64,000 bases of DNA from Paguma larvata (lineage: Eukaryota; Chordata; Mammalia; Carnivora; Viverridae). This document shows positions 36,401 through 48,092 of the stretch, in pieces; position 1 is the first letter of the stretch; each line of letters starts with the position of its first letter. The translations under genes and the position numbers were made by a program. The notes below the pieces were generated by a model. It was not told the origin of the DNA. It did no database searches and was given only the letters and a program-made list of their open reading frames with translations. The stretch is taken from assembly GCA_030068075.1 (NCBI GenBank), contig CM057835.1:36941715-37005714 (forward strand). The letters run 5' to 3'.

Positions 36401-37754
36401 TGAGAAATGTATCTTTTGGAAAAAAAAATCTTTAAAAGGCAGTAGAAAACACTAATGAGGAAATGTCCAACACAGAAAACCAAGGCACACAGGAGGCAAT
36501 GTTTTAGACTCCTCTCTTGTATCTTTTCAAAACCTTGGCTCCACTGCTTTCTCCAGCTCCTGCAGGAGGGACCCTCATGGTGTAGACTCTGATCAGCTCA
36601 GGGCAGCTGCAACCAGACATCACGTGGCCTCAGGCTCTTGCTCCATACGTTCAATAGAACACCTGGAAACTGCCCAATGCTCACACAAATGTAACCCAGA
36701 ACCACAGGGGTATTAATACTTGTAGGTCCCCCTTGACCAATGCAGGACAGAGCAGCTAGATTAATACTTCCTCCTTATGTCCTCTGGCTGTTCCCCTATT
36801 CTGGGGGACAGCTCTGGGACTTTTTGGAAGGTTCCTTAGACATTCCTGCATTGTCTATTGGCTTTCCTCCCTTGTTCCACCTCTGCTTTGGGATGGCAAA
36901 TGAGCAGGCTTCCATACAAGCCTCGCTGGGAGTCTGCTTTCTGGGAAACACGGGCTAACGTGCTGATTCTAACCAAGTCGCTATGACTGGTTGAACCTTT
37001 TCAGAATAATAAATGAGAAGAAAATGATGATTCTGACCACGTTCAAAACAGATTTCTGACTCTGTGTGGTCAACATAACTTTTTCTCAACTTATCCTTTT
37101 CCACAAATAACATCACTGTCTTATTCAGCAGCATTGGATTTGGGAATTAAAACGCATTACACTCGATCTGACACTGAGGTTTATTATTCTTGAGAAACCA
37201 AGCAGCTCAGGGCTGATGTATGATCAGCTTTGCAGCCAGTTCAGTGGCCCAAATGCTTGACCAACACTGCAGGACAGGCTCTGTTTACCATGACATTTGG
37301 CTAATATTTGGAAGTTAGAAGTCGGGCTCTCAATCAGATGATTTTATCCGGTGTTTATTCAGGGGGAGCCACTTAACATCTCTTATGCTACGCTCTCCTC
37401 ATCTGGAGTGAACAGAAATTTACCATTCCTGATTAAAAAGGAGGTAGAGCAGAAGTCATAGCCCGAAGCCACGAATGATCAAAAAGAGCTACACGATTTC
37501 TTTCAATAGCTACAGATATCCTTGATTTCTTTACCCGCCATACTTAGAAGTAATTTTTTTCCCTCAGAAAATGAGAGCTTGCTCAGGGGACTGACAGGCT
37601 AGATATAAGCTTACATAGCAAAGTTTTAGAGTGTATCTGCTATTTGATATTCGTAAAATCTGAAGACTGCTAATAAATAGAACACATCATTAGATTCTAA
37701 ACTCGAGGTTATCCTAGTACTACATTTATACACTAAGGAATATTATCATACTTT

Positions 37755-37850
37755 CCCCCCACGGTCTAGAAAAATGCTTGGCATGCAGTAAACCTTGGTC
37801 CACATTTGTTGAATGAGTAAATAAATGAGTGACTGCTGGTAACTTGAACA
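37755..37850 (+). mobile_element. L2/MIR 3' end
   Basis: AAAATGCTTGGCATGCAGTA and TTTGTTGAATGAGTAAATAA match the usual L2/MIR end. Confidence 0.55.
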
Positions 37851-38359
37851 AAATGTGAACAAAATCTCCTTGATTTAGTCGTCATGGAGAACAGGTGTGG
37901 TTATGCGGGAGCGGTCATTCTTCCATCCCCGTCCTCCTGACTGCCTCTGGTTTCCTCTTAGTGTGTACCAGAGCCCCAAGATCCTGCGAGGCAGGCTGTG
38001 GGACAGCACCCTCTGGGTGATCCTTCATTGCTCAGCTCACTGGCTCTGGCTGGTGCCATGAACACAGCCTGGCCGACCATAGGGAAGGCCATTGAGTCTT
38101 ACTTGCTGGGTGGGGCTGGGACGCTTGAAAGGCATTCCTGTGCATGCATCACTCTTTCCCAATGGGCTGGGGCATTTAAAGATGTTCTTTCCTAAACTGC
38201 CAGCGCAAAAGTGTTCAGGTGTCCTCGTTTCCCGGTACAATGCAGAAGCAGGAGAAAGGGAGGGGCTGCTTTGATTAAATCCATATCGCAGGCACCAGAA
38301 CCTTAAAAGCATAGCTTTGTTCTACCAGAAGTGTGCTCTGGTTAGGAGGAAGCAACTTT

Positions 38360-38490
38360 GCTATAGGTCCAGGGTGTCCAAAGACGAGCTGGTCCCTCCG
38401 TCCAGGGTTCCCAGAGAGGGGCAGGTCCTGCATCCGGGGTGCCCGGAGAGGGACTGGTCCTCCATCCAGGGAGTGGGGCAGGTTCTCAAC
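38360..38490 (+). repeat. GC-rich degenerate minisatellite, about 33-base unit
   Basis: Three to four imperfect units: 38388-38420, 38421-38452 and 38453-38478, each with GGTCC(T), CATCC/CGTCCAGGG and CCCAGAGAGGG or CCCGGAGAGGG-type blocks. A looser unit precedes from about 38365. Seen directly, with no family resemblance claimed. Confidence 0.75.
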
Positions 38491-38929
38491 GGCCCTATCA
38501 CACAGGCATCTCGGTTTCATATTCTGCCGCCACCACCAGCTCCCCACAGGGAATTTTCAGGAATGTTGTATTCTAGCGCCACGCCCTTCTCTTTATTCTA
38601 AACAAATGTCTAGAAAGAGTCGACATCAGGAATGAAAATATGTATCAAAATCCCTTGGAACACACATAATTATGCTCCAAGGTTTTGCCATCTGCCACTT
38701 ATTTCCCTAACTGAACATTCCTGCTCTTCCTTTTGACTCTTTGACAGGAAAGAGTCCTATCTCTCTCTTTCCAACACATTTCCTTTTTTGGGATCTGTTC
38801 CTATTGCTTGAGGTTTTACTTGAACTTTAGTTTTTCCCCCAAGGCTCTCTATGTATTACCTGGAACGCAGAAAAGTCCATGATCTTGGGCCGAACCCTAA
38901 GATGACCCTTCCTCTTCATACCTCCCTCA

Positions 38930-39612
38930 GCAAGATTCCTGGTCCTCAGTGTTGATATACCTCTCCATTGTTTAACTGAACACTAATTCGGGTACTGCTG
39001 TGAAGGGATTTTGCAGATGTAATTAAGGTCTCAAATCAGTTGACCTTAAGATAGGGAGATCTTCTGGGTGAGCCTGACCTAATTACATTGTCTTTTATTT
39101 TATTATTATTATTATTTTTAATGTTTATTTTTGAGAGAGAGAGATGAGATCACGTGAGCTGGGGAGAGACAGAGGGAGACACAGGATTCAAAGCAGGCTC
39201 TGTGTTGTCAGTGCAGAGCCGGAAGCGGGGATCGAATTCATGAACCAGGAGGTCATGACCTGAGCTGACATCAAGAGTCAGATGCCTAATGGACTGAGTC
39301 ACCCAGGCACCCCCATAAGTCTTTTAAAAGAGGAGAGTTTTTTTTTTTTTCTTCTGGCTGATCACAGGGGAGGAAGTCAGAGAGACCTGCTCTGCCTGGC
39401 ACTGAAGTAGAAGCAAACATCTATGAGGCCACCTGGCAAGGAATGCAGGTGGCTTGTAGGAACTGGGAATAGTCCTCAGCTGACTGTCCACAAGGAGTGG
39501 AGACCTCAATCTTTCAACTGTAAGGAAATGAATTCTGCCAACAGCCAGTTCACTCAGAAGAGAACCACAGACGCTGTGAGATCCTAGGCTGTGTTTAATT
39601 TCTGACCTACGG
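38930..39612 (+). mobile_element. Old LTR-type (MLT1-like) repeat, left part
   Basis: GGATTTTGCAGATGTAATTAAGG, CAGTTGACCTTAAGATAGGGAG and GGCAAGGAATGCAGGTGG belong to a mammalian MaLR-type LTR as I remember it (family name uncertain). A SINE (39099-39313) and a younger LTR (39613-40440) interrupt it, and it resumes at 40441-40536. Confidence 0.5.
39099..39313 (-). mobile_element. SINEC_Fc-type SINE nested in an older LTR
   Basis: Reverse complement: TTATTATTATTATTTTTAATG tail, GAGCCGGAAGCGGG, head end ACCCAGGCACCCC. CATTGTCTTTTA at 39087-39098 and CATAAGTCTTTTA at 39314 suggest the duplication. Confidence 0.9.
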
Positions 39613-40440
39613 TGTTGGGAGCCATTTTGGGCTCACAGGTTGAGACCCCTCCCTGTGTGGAAAAGGTGGTTGAAGCAAAGCTCCCGCCAGCCAAAATGGC
39701 GCCTAGTCTTACCTCCTTCTAAATAATTTTTCAGGCTTGGATTTCTTGAGCTACTCTCGTTGGTCCCAAGGAATGTAATGCTCTTTTGTTTTATGGCATT
39801 TAGATAAAAGGGAAGGACCTGGAGCACGAGGCTTTGATGGATTACATCTGAATGAGACTAGCCTGGCCAGATGTAATCTTAAATTGCATCTCTGGGATGG
39901 GTTGCACAAATTGATAGCAGTTATGAGCTGGCTGAATATTGGTGTGATTTGTGTAAACATAAGGCTCCTATTATGTAAATTCACTCATTCGCAAGCAAAG
40001 AACAAGCATTGGGAATTCTGTCCTTGCTGGATGGGTTGCACCTCCCCCATTGTAGTTGGAAGAATAGGCAGAATGACTCCTGGCCTGTTTATAGATAATT
40101 AACATGGGCAGGCCTAGGTAACTTCCTGTTCTCTCCCCCTGCCTTAAATTTATATGCTAATTAACTTGAAAACAACTTGCAAAGTTGAGGAAATCACTGC
40201 TTTACTGATAAAAACACATTATTGTTCAAACTATGCTTACTGATGGATGTCACTCATTGCTGTAATGTCACTCACTACTTTTAAATAAAGACACGGAGAA
40301 CAGCGGGGCAGAGAGAGATGCCAGACTAGCCAGAGATGCCTGCTTGGTGATCAGACCACATCTCGTGGCTCTCTCGTTCCTTTCGCCTAACCGTCCATCC
40401 TTCGGGGACCCCTGGACTCAGCCGGACCTGGACTCCGGCA
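39613..40440 (+). mobile_element. Solo LTR of a class II (betaretrovirus-like) endogenous retrovirus
   Basis: An 828-base element beginning TGTTGGGAGCC and ending CTCCGGCA, with the TG...CA termini of a retroviral LTR. It is flanked by a perfect six-base duplication, CTACGG (39607-39612 and 40441-40446). AATAAA at 40284-40289 fits the R-region poly-A signal, and an AT-rich stretch (TTAAATTTATATGC near 40144) could be the TATA region. No gag, pol or env sequence is present, so this is a solo LTR from recombination. A six-base duplication fits class II rather than class I (usually 4) or class III (usually 5). The TGTTGGGAGCC start resembles the IAP-type LTR as I recall it. Confidence 0.85.
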
Positions 40441-40536
40441 CTACGGTAACTGGAAAGAGTAAGATAGTAAATGTGTATTGTACGAAGTTGCTAAGTGTGG
40501 GGTAATTTGTTATGTGATGATAGAAAACTGATACAG
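40441..40536 (+). mobile_element. Old LTR-type (MLT1-like) repeat, right part
   Basis: AAGTTGCTAAGTGTGGGGTAATTTGTTATG then GATAGAAAACTGATACAGG, the usual 3' end of this MaLR-like family, continuous with the left part across the younger LTR. Confidence 0.55.
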
Positions 40537-41690
40537 GTGACCAAAAATCCACATACTTAAAAATATGGCAGGGGGGAGGAGTATGCTGGTACACCAGCTC
40601 AGAAAAAAACGAATGGGGTATTAGTATTTATTTCTAAAAATATATGTAAAGTCTATGCCTGAAGCATAAGATTAGTCAGTTGGCTGGTGAAAAATGAATC
40701 TCTTGAAGCATATTCATTCACTCACAGAAGAATATTTATTCAGGACCCACCCCATATATAGCCCTCACATGGGTTAATTTCACAGTGACAGAGAAGCCAT
40801 TAGGTAAACAGGGTGTCTGCATTTTTTTTTGGTTTGTTTGTTCTAGAAACCCTGAAAGAAATTTAGAACTATTAAAGGCAAAAGCAGATGTCCTAACTTT
40901 AAATTATAACTGGATGAAGAATACTTATAAAACTGTTTCTTTTATTAGAGAGAAGACATCTGAGAAACTCTAAAAGCTCAGATACGAATATATACCTTGC
41001 CTCTTTTCCTTTGAAGCAAAATTTTAATTAAATTTTAGCTGATATGACTGACAAAAGGAAAATTCAGACTGTGACCAGAAGAACTAAAGGAAAAGTGCCT
41101 CCATACTTTTGTTCTTACTATTAAACAGGAAGGATTTGAGATTTCTGATTTATTTCTCTCATTCTCTTTTATTGTTCATGAACTTAAGGCTGTGTTCCAT
41201 TGACTCCAAAGTAATTTCTGAAAAAAGATCTGCTGACATTACGGGGTATCTGGATCATTAACCATGTCAGCACTGACCGCGGAAATAATGTGCTGGCACT
41301 TGCTATTTGTTTAAAACAAAGGCTGAGATGTTGCCATTTTATACATCCTTATGCCTAGATTGCATATAGGGTATTTATTTTTGTGGAACGTTCCTAGGAA
41401 ACCTGGAAGCTAAAGAGAAGGCTGTTGATTAGAAAAAAGTATCAGGAAGAATATGTGTATTCTCCATTCAGTTCTATTCCTCCTAGAAAATAAGATTGCC
41501 AACTTGATGCCCCCTAAGTTTTAGGAGTACCCATTACTTTGTTCCATTAGGAAGTGTGCTATTCACGGGCATTGGGAGGGAGGGCATGACAGTGTACAAA
41601 GATGACTGGTAAGGGAAAGAAGATGGCTTAAAAACAGATCCCACGGGGGAAAGTTGAGGGAATAATCTTTTGCTTGAAAGAAGAAAAGAT

Positions 41691-41908
41691 GGGGCGCCTG
41701 GGTGGCTCATTCGGTTGAGTGTCCGACTCTTGGTTTTGGCTCAGGTCATGAGCTCATGGTTTGTGAGTTCCAGCCCCGCATCGGGTTCTGTGCTAATAGC
41801 ATGGAGCCTGCTTGGGGTCCTTTCTCTCTGCCTCTCTCCCTGCCCCTCCCCTGCTCACACTGTCTCTGTCTCTCTCAAAAATAAACTTTAAAAAAAAGAA
41901 AGAGAAAA
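41691..41908 (+). mobile_element. SINEC_Fc-type SINE, plus member of an inverted pair
   Basis: Head GGGGCGCCTGGGTGGCTCAT. The duplication AAGAAAAGAT is perfect at 41681-41690 and 41909-41918. Confidence 0.95.
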
Positions 41909-41938
41909 AAGAAAAGATCGTTTCTCACAATTTTTCTT

Positions 41939-42167
41939 CTTAATGTTTTTTTTTTTTTTTTTTTTTTTTGAGACACACACACACACACACACACGGAGCA
42001 CAAGCGGGGTAGGGACAGAGAGAGAGAGACACACACACACAGAATCCGAAGCAGGCTCCAGGTTCTGAGCTGTCCGCAGAGGCCGGCTCGGGGCTTGAAC
42101 TCATGAACTATGAGATCATAATCTGAGCCAAAGTCAGAAGCTCATCCGACTGAGCCACTCAGGCGCC
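41939..42167 (-). mobile_element. SINEC_Fc-type SINE, minus member of an inverted pair
   Basis: Reverse complement with a T run (41946-41969), (AC)11 (41973-41994) and head end CTGAGCCACTCAGGCGCC. The duplication CACAATTTTTCTT is perfect at 41926-41938 and 42168-42180. It lies 30 bases from the plus copy. Confidence 0.95.
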
Positions 42168-43479
42168 CACAATTTTTCTTTTATAACAGAAGTTGGTAAA
42201 TATCTTTTTTGTGTGTGTGGACAATGGAGCACTACTGTATTACGTAGTAATATTATGTAGATACTATGATGGCATATATACATGAAAAAAATGTACACAT
42301 TGATGAAATTAAAAATATAATAATGGGGTGCAGTTTTTTTTAATGCTGGTCTACCAACGAGAAGACTGGAATTTTTGTAGGGAGGGATAACATTTTGCTT
42401 AACAGGGATTATAAGTAGCATTCCCTATTTTAAAATTATTAAAAATATTCATCTGTAAAAACTCCTATTTCACAGTCTATACAAAAATAGATGCTGGGCT
42501 GCATTTAGTGCACAGGTTACAGTTTTCTGGCCTCTTACATGGAGTCTTTTTAGAATCCTGGGACCCAGTTATTTTCTGCATCCACCAGGAATTGCTTTAA
42601 AGAGAATGAACACGAATGTTGGAGATCGGAATCAGTGCTCTAGACGGGACACCATAAAGAGAGTAGGCGAGGGCTGTGGGGACCGAAATACGGGGAATTA
42701 ACTAACCCTTCTGATGTCCGAATTCAGATAAAAAACTAATCTCTTCAGTCTCTATACTCCATGCTATATCCAGACAATATTTTTTTTTTCTAGGTGATGA
42801 TTTTACAAGGGTGAGTTTTTATGTTTTTCACCTCTATTATGTAGTTTGTAAGCTTAGTTTTGTTAATATACAAAATCAATTTCACCTGTAAATAAGGTCT
42901 AGACTTAAAAATAACCTGGTCTCCATTAAAGTCCATTGATTTCTATGAAGTAAATGCTCTGTAAGAATTTCCAATAAAGCAATGTACTTACAGACATACT
43001 ACCTGGACTTTTTGTTCTTATTGCTTTTATTATAGAGTAAAACTCCATTATAAAGTACCATAATTTATAGTGGATTATGTTTTACTGCAGACAAAAATGA
43101 CCTTCCTCTAAGGGGGGGTAGGTTCAATGTTGACTAATATCATGTCACATAAACACCGGGTCCTGGTTATCTTAAAAAGGAGGCTCTACCTTTAAGATGA
43201 AACAGATTCAGTTGTGTTAGCATTTTGCAAGCTCCTTAACATCACAAGTGTTATATTTATTGTCAGGAAGGAAAACTCAGCAAACACATATTGTACGTGC
43301 ATTTAACGCTTCTGCTCAAGGTGGAAACAATTTTATAAAGCAGCTTAATTTAGAATCCAAAACCTGCTCGTTTCTCTTCCTTAAGTCTTAGTTTTGTATA
43401 GTTTGTATAGAATGTAATATTTTTCTTATCCCGAGATAGGTGAAGTTTGTAAGGCGTAACACTTCCGTGTGTGATGTCC

Positions 43480-43760
43480 ACTAACTCTTTAAGAAACAGG
43501 CTAGATGTCTCCCTCTGCAGGAAACTCCTCTCACTGGCCCCCACACCCAGGCAGGGCACTGCCTCCCGGGTGCTCCCACAACACCGCCTACATATTCCTA
43601 CCATCTACTCCACTTCCACACCGTTAGGAGTCTGTTTAAAATTCTATCCACCCAGTTAGACTTTGGGCAACCTTAAGGCAGAGAGCGTGTCTTATTCACA
43701 CTGCTTCATCCAGGGCACCTAAGCACGGTGCTGAACACACAGGAGGAGCTCATTATAAGC
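43480..43760 (+). mobile_element. L2 3' portion
   Basis: CTTCATCCAGGGCACCTAAGCACGGTGCTG and ACACACAGGAGGAGCTCATT resemble the plus-strand L2 3' end. Confidence 0.5.
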
Positions 43761-44064
43761 TTTCTAAATTAAAAGGTAAGTGAATGGATGCACTGAGAGG
43801 CAACTGGGCAGGTTTGAAAGTTCTACTTCCACTCAGGGATGGACTAGCACTGTTTTCCCCAGAGATCAGTGCGACGATGATCCTGGATGCAGGATAAGCA
43901 TGAGGACCAGAAAAGAAGGGGAAGAGGAAAAGGAGATGCCCCAAGAATGAGAAAGGGCCATGACCTAAGTGGAGGAGGAAAGCAATGTCACCCCAGGGTG
44001 GCTGGGGCCAGTTAGGGCCTTCGTGATGTTGGCTGCAGGGGTGCTTGTCAAATCACCGATTCTT

Positions 44065-44180
44065 TTTCTTCCCTCTCTCCCTCCTTCCCATCCTCCTCTC
44101 CCTCCCTCTCATCCCTGGCTCCCTCTTTCCTTCCCTCCCTCTCTCCCTCCCTTCTTCCCTTCCTTCTCTTTCTTGTTTAT
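44065..44180 (+). repeat. Polypyrimidine tract
   Basis: About 115 bases almost entirely C and T (CCCTC, CTTCC units), with a polypurine complement. No regular unit. Confidence 0.9.
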
Positions 44181-44726
44181 TTACTTTTTAGTTCACCCCT
44201 ACCATTTTGTAACACCTTTTTGCCCCTATCTCTGCTGAGGACCTGAGGAATCTCTGCCTGGCAAAGCTCTGAGGGCAGAATTCTTGTCCCTGCTCCTTCG
44301 CCTCACCCTTCTCTTCAGAGGACCGTCGAGTGGTAATGAGAACAGAACGTGGGAGGATTCTATCACTTTTTCATTGCTGAAAACATGGAGAGTTTTCCTT
44401 TTGTTTAAATACGGGCGGTGGGGTTGGGGGGGTGGAGAAAAGCTTTTCTTTGGTGTGCCTCCTCCCTGTCCTTCAACACCAGTCTTCACAAGGCCTTTTA
44501 TAGACTCATCAGTCCCCAGGGCTGCAAGGGCATCTGCAAAGTCCTTCCTGGATCTGTAGTGTTCTTCTCATTGCCTCCCCACTTTTTTTTTTTCTGGACT
44601 GGTTTAGCTTCCCGAAAGGAGTCAAATACGTCTTTGATATTTGCCCAATCTGGTTTTACTCCTTTGTCATCCTGCCCCAAACTTCAGCCCCGTTTCCAGC
44701 CACTGAGGCTAAGGAATAAGCTGTAG

Positions 44727-44862
44727 ACGAGCGACTCGAAGACCAGATATGCATTGCCCATGCCGTTAGTAATGCTGCGCTGTAAGCCGGGAAGCCCGGG
44801 GCTGGGGCTGGCCCGCCCGGGGTCCCCAAGAAACACCTGCTGGAGACTCGGAGGCGGGTCGA
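44727..44862. other. Small CpG-rich patch in intron
   Basis: About 12 CpG in 136 bases, against very few in surrounding intron. Short open frames run over and beyond it on both strands (44226-44892) but none is recognised. It could be a minor alternative promoter, an old CpG-rich insert or chance. Confidence 0.5.
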
Positions 44863-45754
44863 GGTGTGGAAATGGCTGGTTCCTACATTCAATGCTCCTA
44901 ACCCCTAGGCCACTTATTCAAAACTTGTGTATGTACTCAGGGGAACGTGATGGTTTTTATTTTTCTAATCCATTCAGTAACTAATTAGAAAATAAGAACA
45001 GTTATTACTTTTTATAGCAGTCAGTTTCCAAAAAGAAAAGAGTAAATTCGTGTACAGGAAATATGAGGCGATTTTTCTCTCCACCAGAAAATGGATGTGG
45101 CATGATCTGAGGGAAGCGATGGTGCAGTAGAGGATGCGAAGGGCTCGCCGTGATTAGCGATCTAGCTGGCCGCTGACATTTTACAATTTGGGGATAAGAT
45201 GAAGCAAGTCTCTTTGTTTCTTTGTTTCTTAAATTATTATGGTCTCTTCTCTTCCTGTTGTCTGATGTAGGCAAATGTAGGCAATACTCCCATACCAAGG
45301 GCTCGTTTTGTAGCTTCAGAAAGAGAATTCTATGTTTTCCAGGAGCTTGTAAACACTCCCCTATGTTTACATCCTCCTATATTTGCAAAGGAAACACAAA
45401 TATAAAGAGGACTTCATATTCGATACTTCATAAAGTTCTTGGAAACCATTATGACAGCACGGCACGCATTGACAACGCCGAGGCTAGAGAAGAGAAGAAA
45501 AATATCCACCCAGATAGGAAGTCGCACACATCTAGTGGCTTATCCATTTCAATACTTCAGCAGTTAAGAGCAATTATGCCTTCAGAATTACTTACAAATA
45601 GCCTCTCTACGATTTGTGTATCATAATACTCTTTATATTGTTGTGTAAACATATTTTTATCAACACTTACAAGAAAACCAGTTTTAATAAACTCTAACAA
45701 ATGTAAACTACAGGATTCATGAGGGTAATTAGTCCAAACAACTGGCATACTTAC

Positions 45755-45835
45755 AGTTGCATTTCTTCTGAACAAACCTAAGCTTGCATGCTGTTCTGTA
45801 GGTGGAGAGTCGGATACGATCCAGATCTTGAGCCC
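45755..45835 (-). CDS. DTNA: DTNA exon, residues 23-50 (start of EF-hand region)
   Basis: This 81-base exon has an acceptor CAG at 45838-45836 and a GTAAGT donor at 45754-45749. It completes Arg23 (A|GG), then encodes [26 protein letters not shown], and the first base of Leu50. The sequence is characteristic of the helical start of the dystrophin/dystrobrevin EF-hand module. Asn49 is the last complete codon (AAC). Phase is 1 on entry and 1 on exit, so skipping this exon would keep the reading frame and remove 27 residues. The short ORFs overlapping it in other frames are shadows. Confidence 0.96.
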
Positions 45836-46234
45836 CTGGTGGGGTAGAAACGTACACATATGGTGTGCCATGTGTGTGGAAAGGGATTTATAATATTTAC
45901 AAAGAAAACAACTATAGATATAACCCATTCACTTCATTTGGTTTTTATTTTTAGTAGAATATGAATACAACTTTAAGACTTGAAAAGGTCTGCCTCAGAC
46001 CCCTCAAGTTCTGGGGGAAGAGAGCACAGGTCCAATATGGGAGATGAGGTGGCCAACCATGTTTGTGGGTCAAGAAACACAGCTCAGCCCTGCGGTGTCT
46101 GCCGCTTCTGAGAACAATCTGCTCAAGCTGTGACTTAAATAGCAAGACAATAACACTATCATCAAATAACAGTTTTAAACGCACTGCGGGTGGTCATCAG
46201 AATATGGCTGTGAGGTGAGTACTCGCGGAAAGCT

Positions 46235-46425
46235 GGGCATCTTTTCTGTGTGACTGATTGCTTTTAGAAACCTCAGTTTTCTCATCTGGAAGAGGGGAGT
46301 GATGAAAATACTACTACTCATTTCACAGAATTATAAGGATACATGAGTGACTGTACTTAAGCACAGAGGGCACTGCCTGCCACGTAGTTCGTGCTGTGTA
46401 AGTATTCGTTAGTATTACCAGTGTC
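46235..46425 (+). mobile_element. MIR-type SINE
   Basis: AAACCTCAGTTTTCTCATCTGG, TTATAAGGATACATGAGTG and GCACAGAGGGCACTGCCTGCC, in MIR order. Confidence 0.75.
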
Positions 46426-47354
46426 TATCCGGCAAGCCTTCCTGTCAGCCTCACAGGAGACTCCTTTCTAAAAACGACCACTCCTGTTTTTTACGCTGGG
46501 GCTTCCACTTCCATAGAGGAACATGTTCTCTATATTCTTCAACTACTTTCCTCATTCTACTCTCCTGTTCAAGAATCCAGCACGGCATCTGATGCTCACA
46601 GCACCAGGTCTGAATATTCAACTCAGAATCCAAGCTCTTTCTGGGCCACCTACCCAATAATACTTCCCACCAGTCTCCACCCAGAACCTCGGCCCAGATC
46701 GGGTGTCTCCACACAATGCCCTGCAGATGGGCCGTTTGTTCCATCCACATCAGAGATCCTGGTGATCCTCCCACCTTTCTCTGAATGGGCAATCTCCAGT
46801 CTGGGTCTCAGATAAAGCAGACTTTCAACAAATGTCTAAATATTTGGCATCCGTTAAGCCTTGTTTATGGTTCGTAAGAGATATAATGGCAGAGAGCTAT
46901 TTTTTGATAGATACTGAACTTCACCAGTAAAAGTGTTACATGAATGCTTCAAAATTTAATAGGGTAGCAAGTAAATGAGTGGGACTAGAAGTAATTATAT
47001 TGGGAGGCCAATTAAGTGCTTTTCTAATGAAACTCGGGATGAATTAGCAAGTGTCTTGCACTGAGAGCATTACCATTCCCTTGATTCAAATTGATCTCTT
47101 TAGATTCATTTAAAAATGATACCCATACTCCTATTACTTTATAGTTTTATGAGGCAGATCATTAAACATTCATTCTTATGAGAGTTTATTACTCGACAAA
47201 CAGGCTCATTGATACTGAGTGTCTGAAGGATCAAAGAGATAGGGCTTAACCCTCACCCAAAGCAGGAATTCTCTTAAACATGTTCTCAAAAGAGGGACGT
47301 GTAGACAATGGTCATAGAAGATTATTTCCCATGATAGGGATGATTATCACTTAG

Positions 47355-47530
47355 TGAAAATAAATGAGCTTTAGAGTTAGTAAACCTTAATCTGTCATTT
47401 CCCAATTATGTGAACTTTGACAAGTTTTTACTTGGTCTCCGATTTCTTCACGTATATGGAGATAGCAGTATCAGCTTACCAGCTGGTAACCTCTGAAGCT
47501 TGTACATAGTGAGCACTTACCAGCAGATGG
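47355..47530 (+). mobile_element. MIR-type SINE
   Basis: GAGCTTTAGAGTTAGTAAAC and TTTGACAAGTTTTTACTTGG, then TCTCCGATTTCTTCACG, a diverged MIR. Confidence 0.6.
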
Positions 47531-48092
47531 GACTCCTAAAAAGGTTTCCTGTACATTTTCTTAGCAACAATAAGTGATAGAAATTTCTTTTTTATATTTG
47601 ATCTTTAATTTGCCTCCTGATAAGTTCAGTCCATTTGATCTAATTTCCTTTTTGGAGACACATAAGCTTTTCTTCCAGCCACTTGATAATTTATTTCTCA
47701 CACATTGGGAAACACCTATCCTGATCATGATCGGCATCTTCATTACCATCTGAGGGTCATACACAAAAGCTCCTATCATTGTGGAGTTTAAAGTTTAGCT
47801 GGAGACATAACACCTTGACCTTTTTAGATTGCAGAGATTTAACTCCGCAGCCATTTCAAGCACAATGTCTACCAGAGAGCGAGGCATACAATAGGGCTTC
47901 CGTGCATGGATGTTGCTATTATTATTCTCATTATCATCAGACAGTTTTGAGAACTTCATCCATTCTAGTCCTTCTGCTCTATGGCTGGCTCATATCTCAT
48001 TGAAATGAGATATACAAAATTTGCCTCCTCTGTATGGAATATATAGAAAGCAATCATGACTGCCTTTGATAAGGATAATTATGAATGCAATT

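Larger units (their letters stand above)
25290..45754 (-). other. DTNA intron (20,465 bp) interrupting codon 50
   Basis: This phase 1 intron is the longest in the window. It holds an old L1 3' portion, MIR, L2 and MER5-like fragments, seven SINEs (30471, 32154, 35032, 36165, 39099, 41691, 41939), a degenerate minisatellite, a nested LTR structure (38930-40536), a pyrimidine tract (44065-44180) and a CpG-rich patch (44727-44862). The stretches 26890-27770, 28965-30130, 30845-31640, 32380-33310, 33445-34540, 36420-37750, 37860-38355, 38640-38925, 40540-41690, 42185-43470 and 44895-45754 contain no gene or named repeat that I can support. Confidence 0.88.

Noticed and set aside
39613..40440. Intact endogenous retrovirus around the LTR
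   Set aside because: Duplications flank a single LTR directly and no gag, pol or env text lies on either side. It is a solo LTR.
45222..45626. 134-codon plus-strand ORF near a DTNA exon
   Set aside because: Antisense to an intron, with no recognisable domain or splice pattern. Length is within chance for AT-rich DNA of this size.
45557..45928. 123-codon minus-strand ORF overlapping a DTNA exon
   Set aside because: The exon is real but in a different frame. This ORF is a shadow.
46451..46792. 113-codon minus-strand ORF
   Set aside because: No family resemblance, and no splice or poly-A context. Possibly within old L2.
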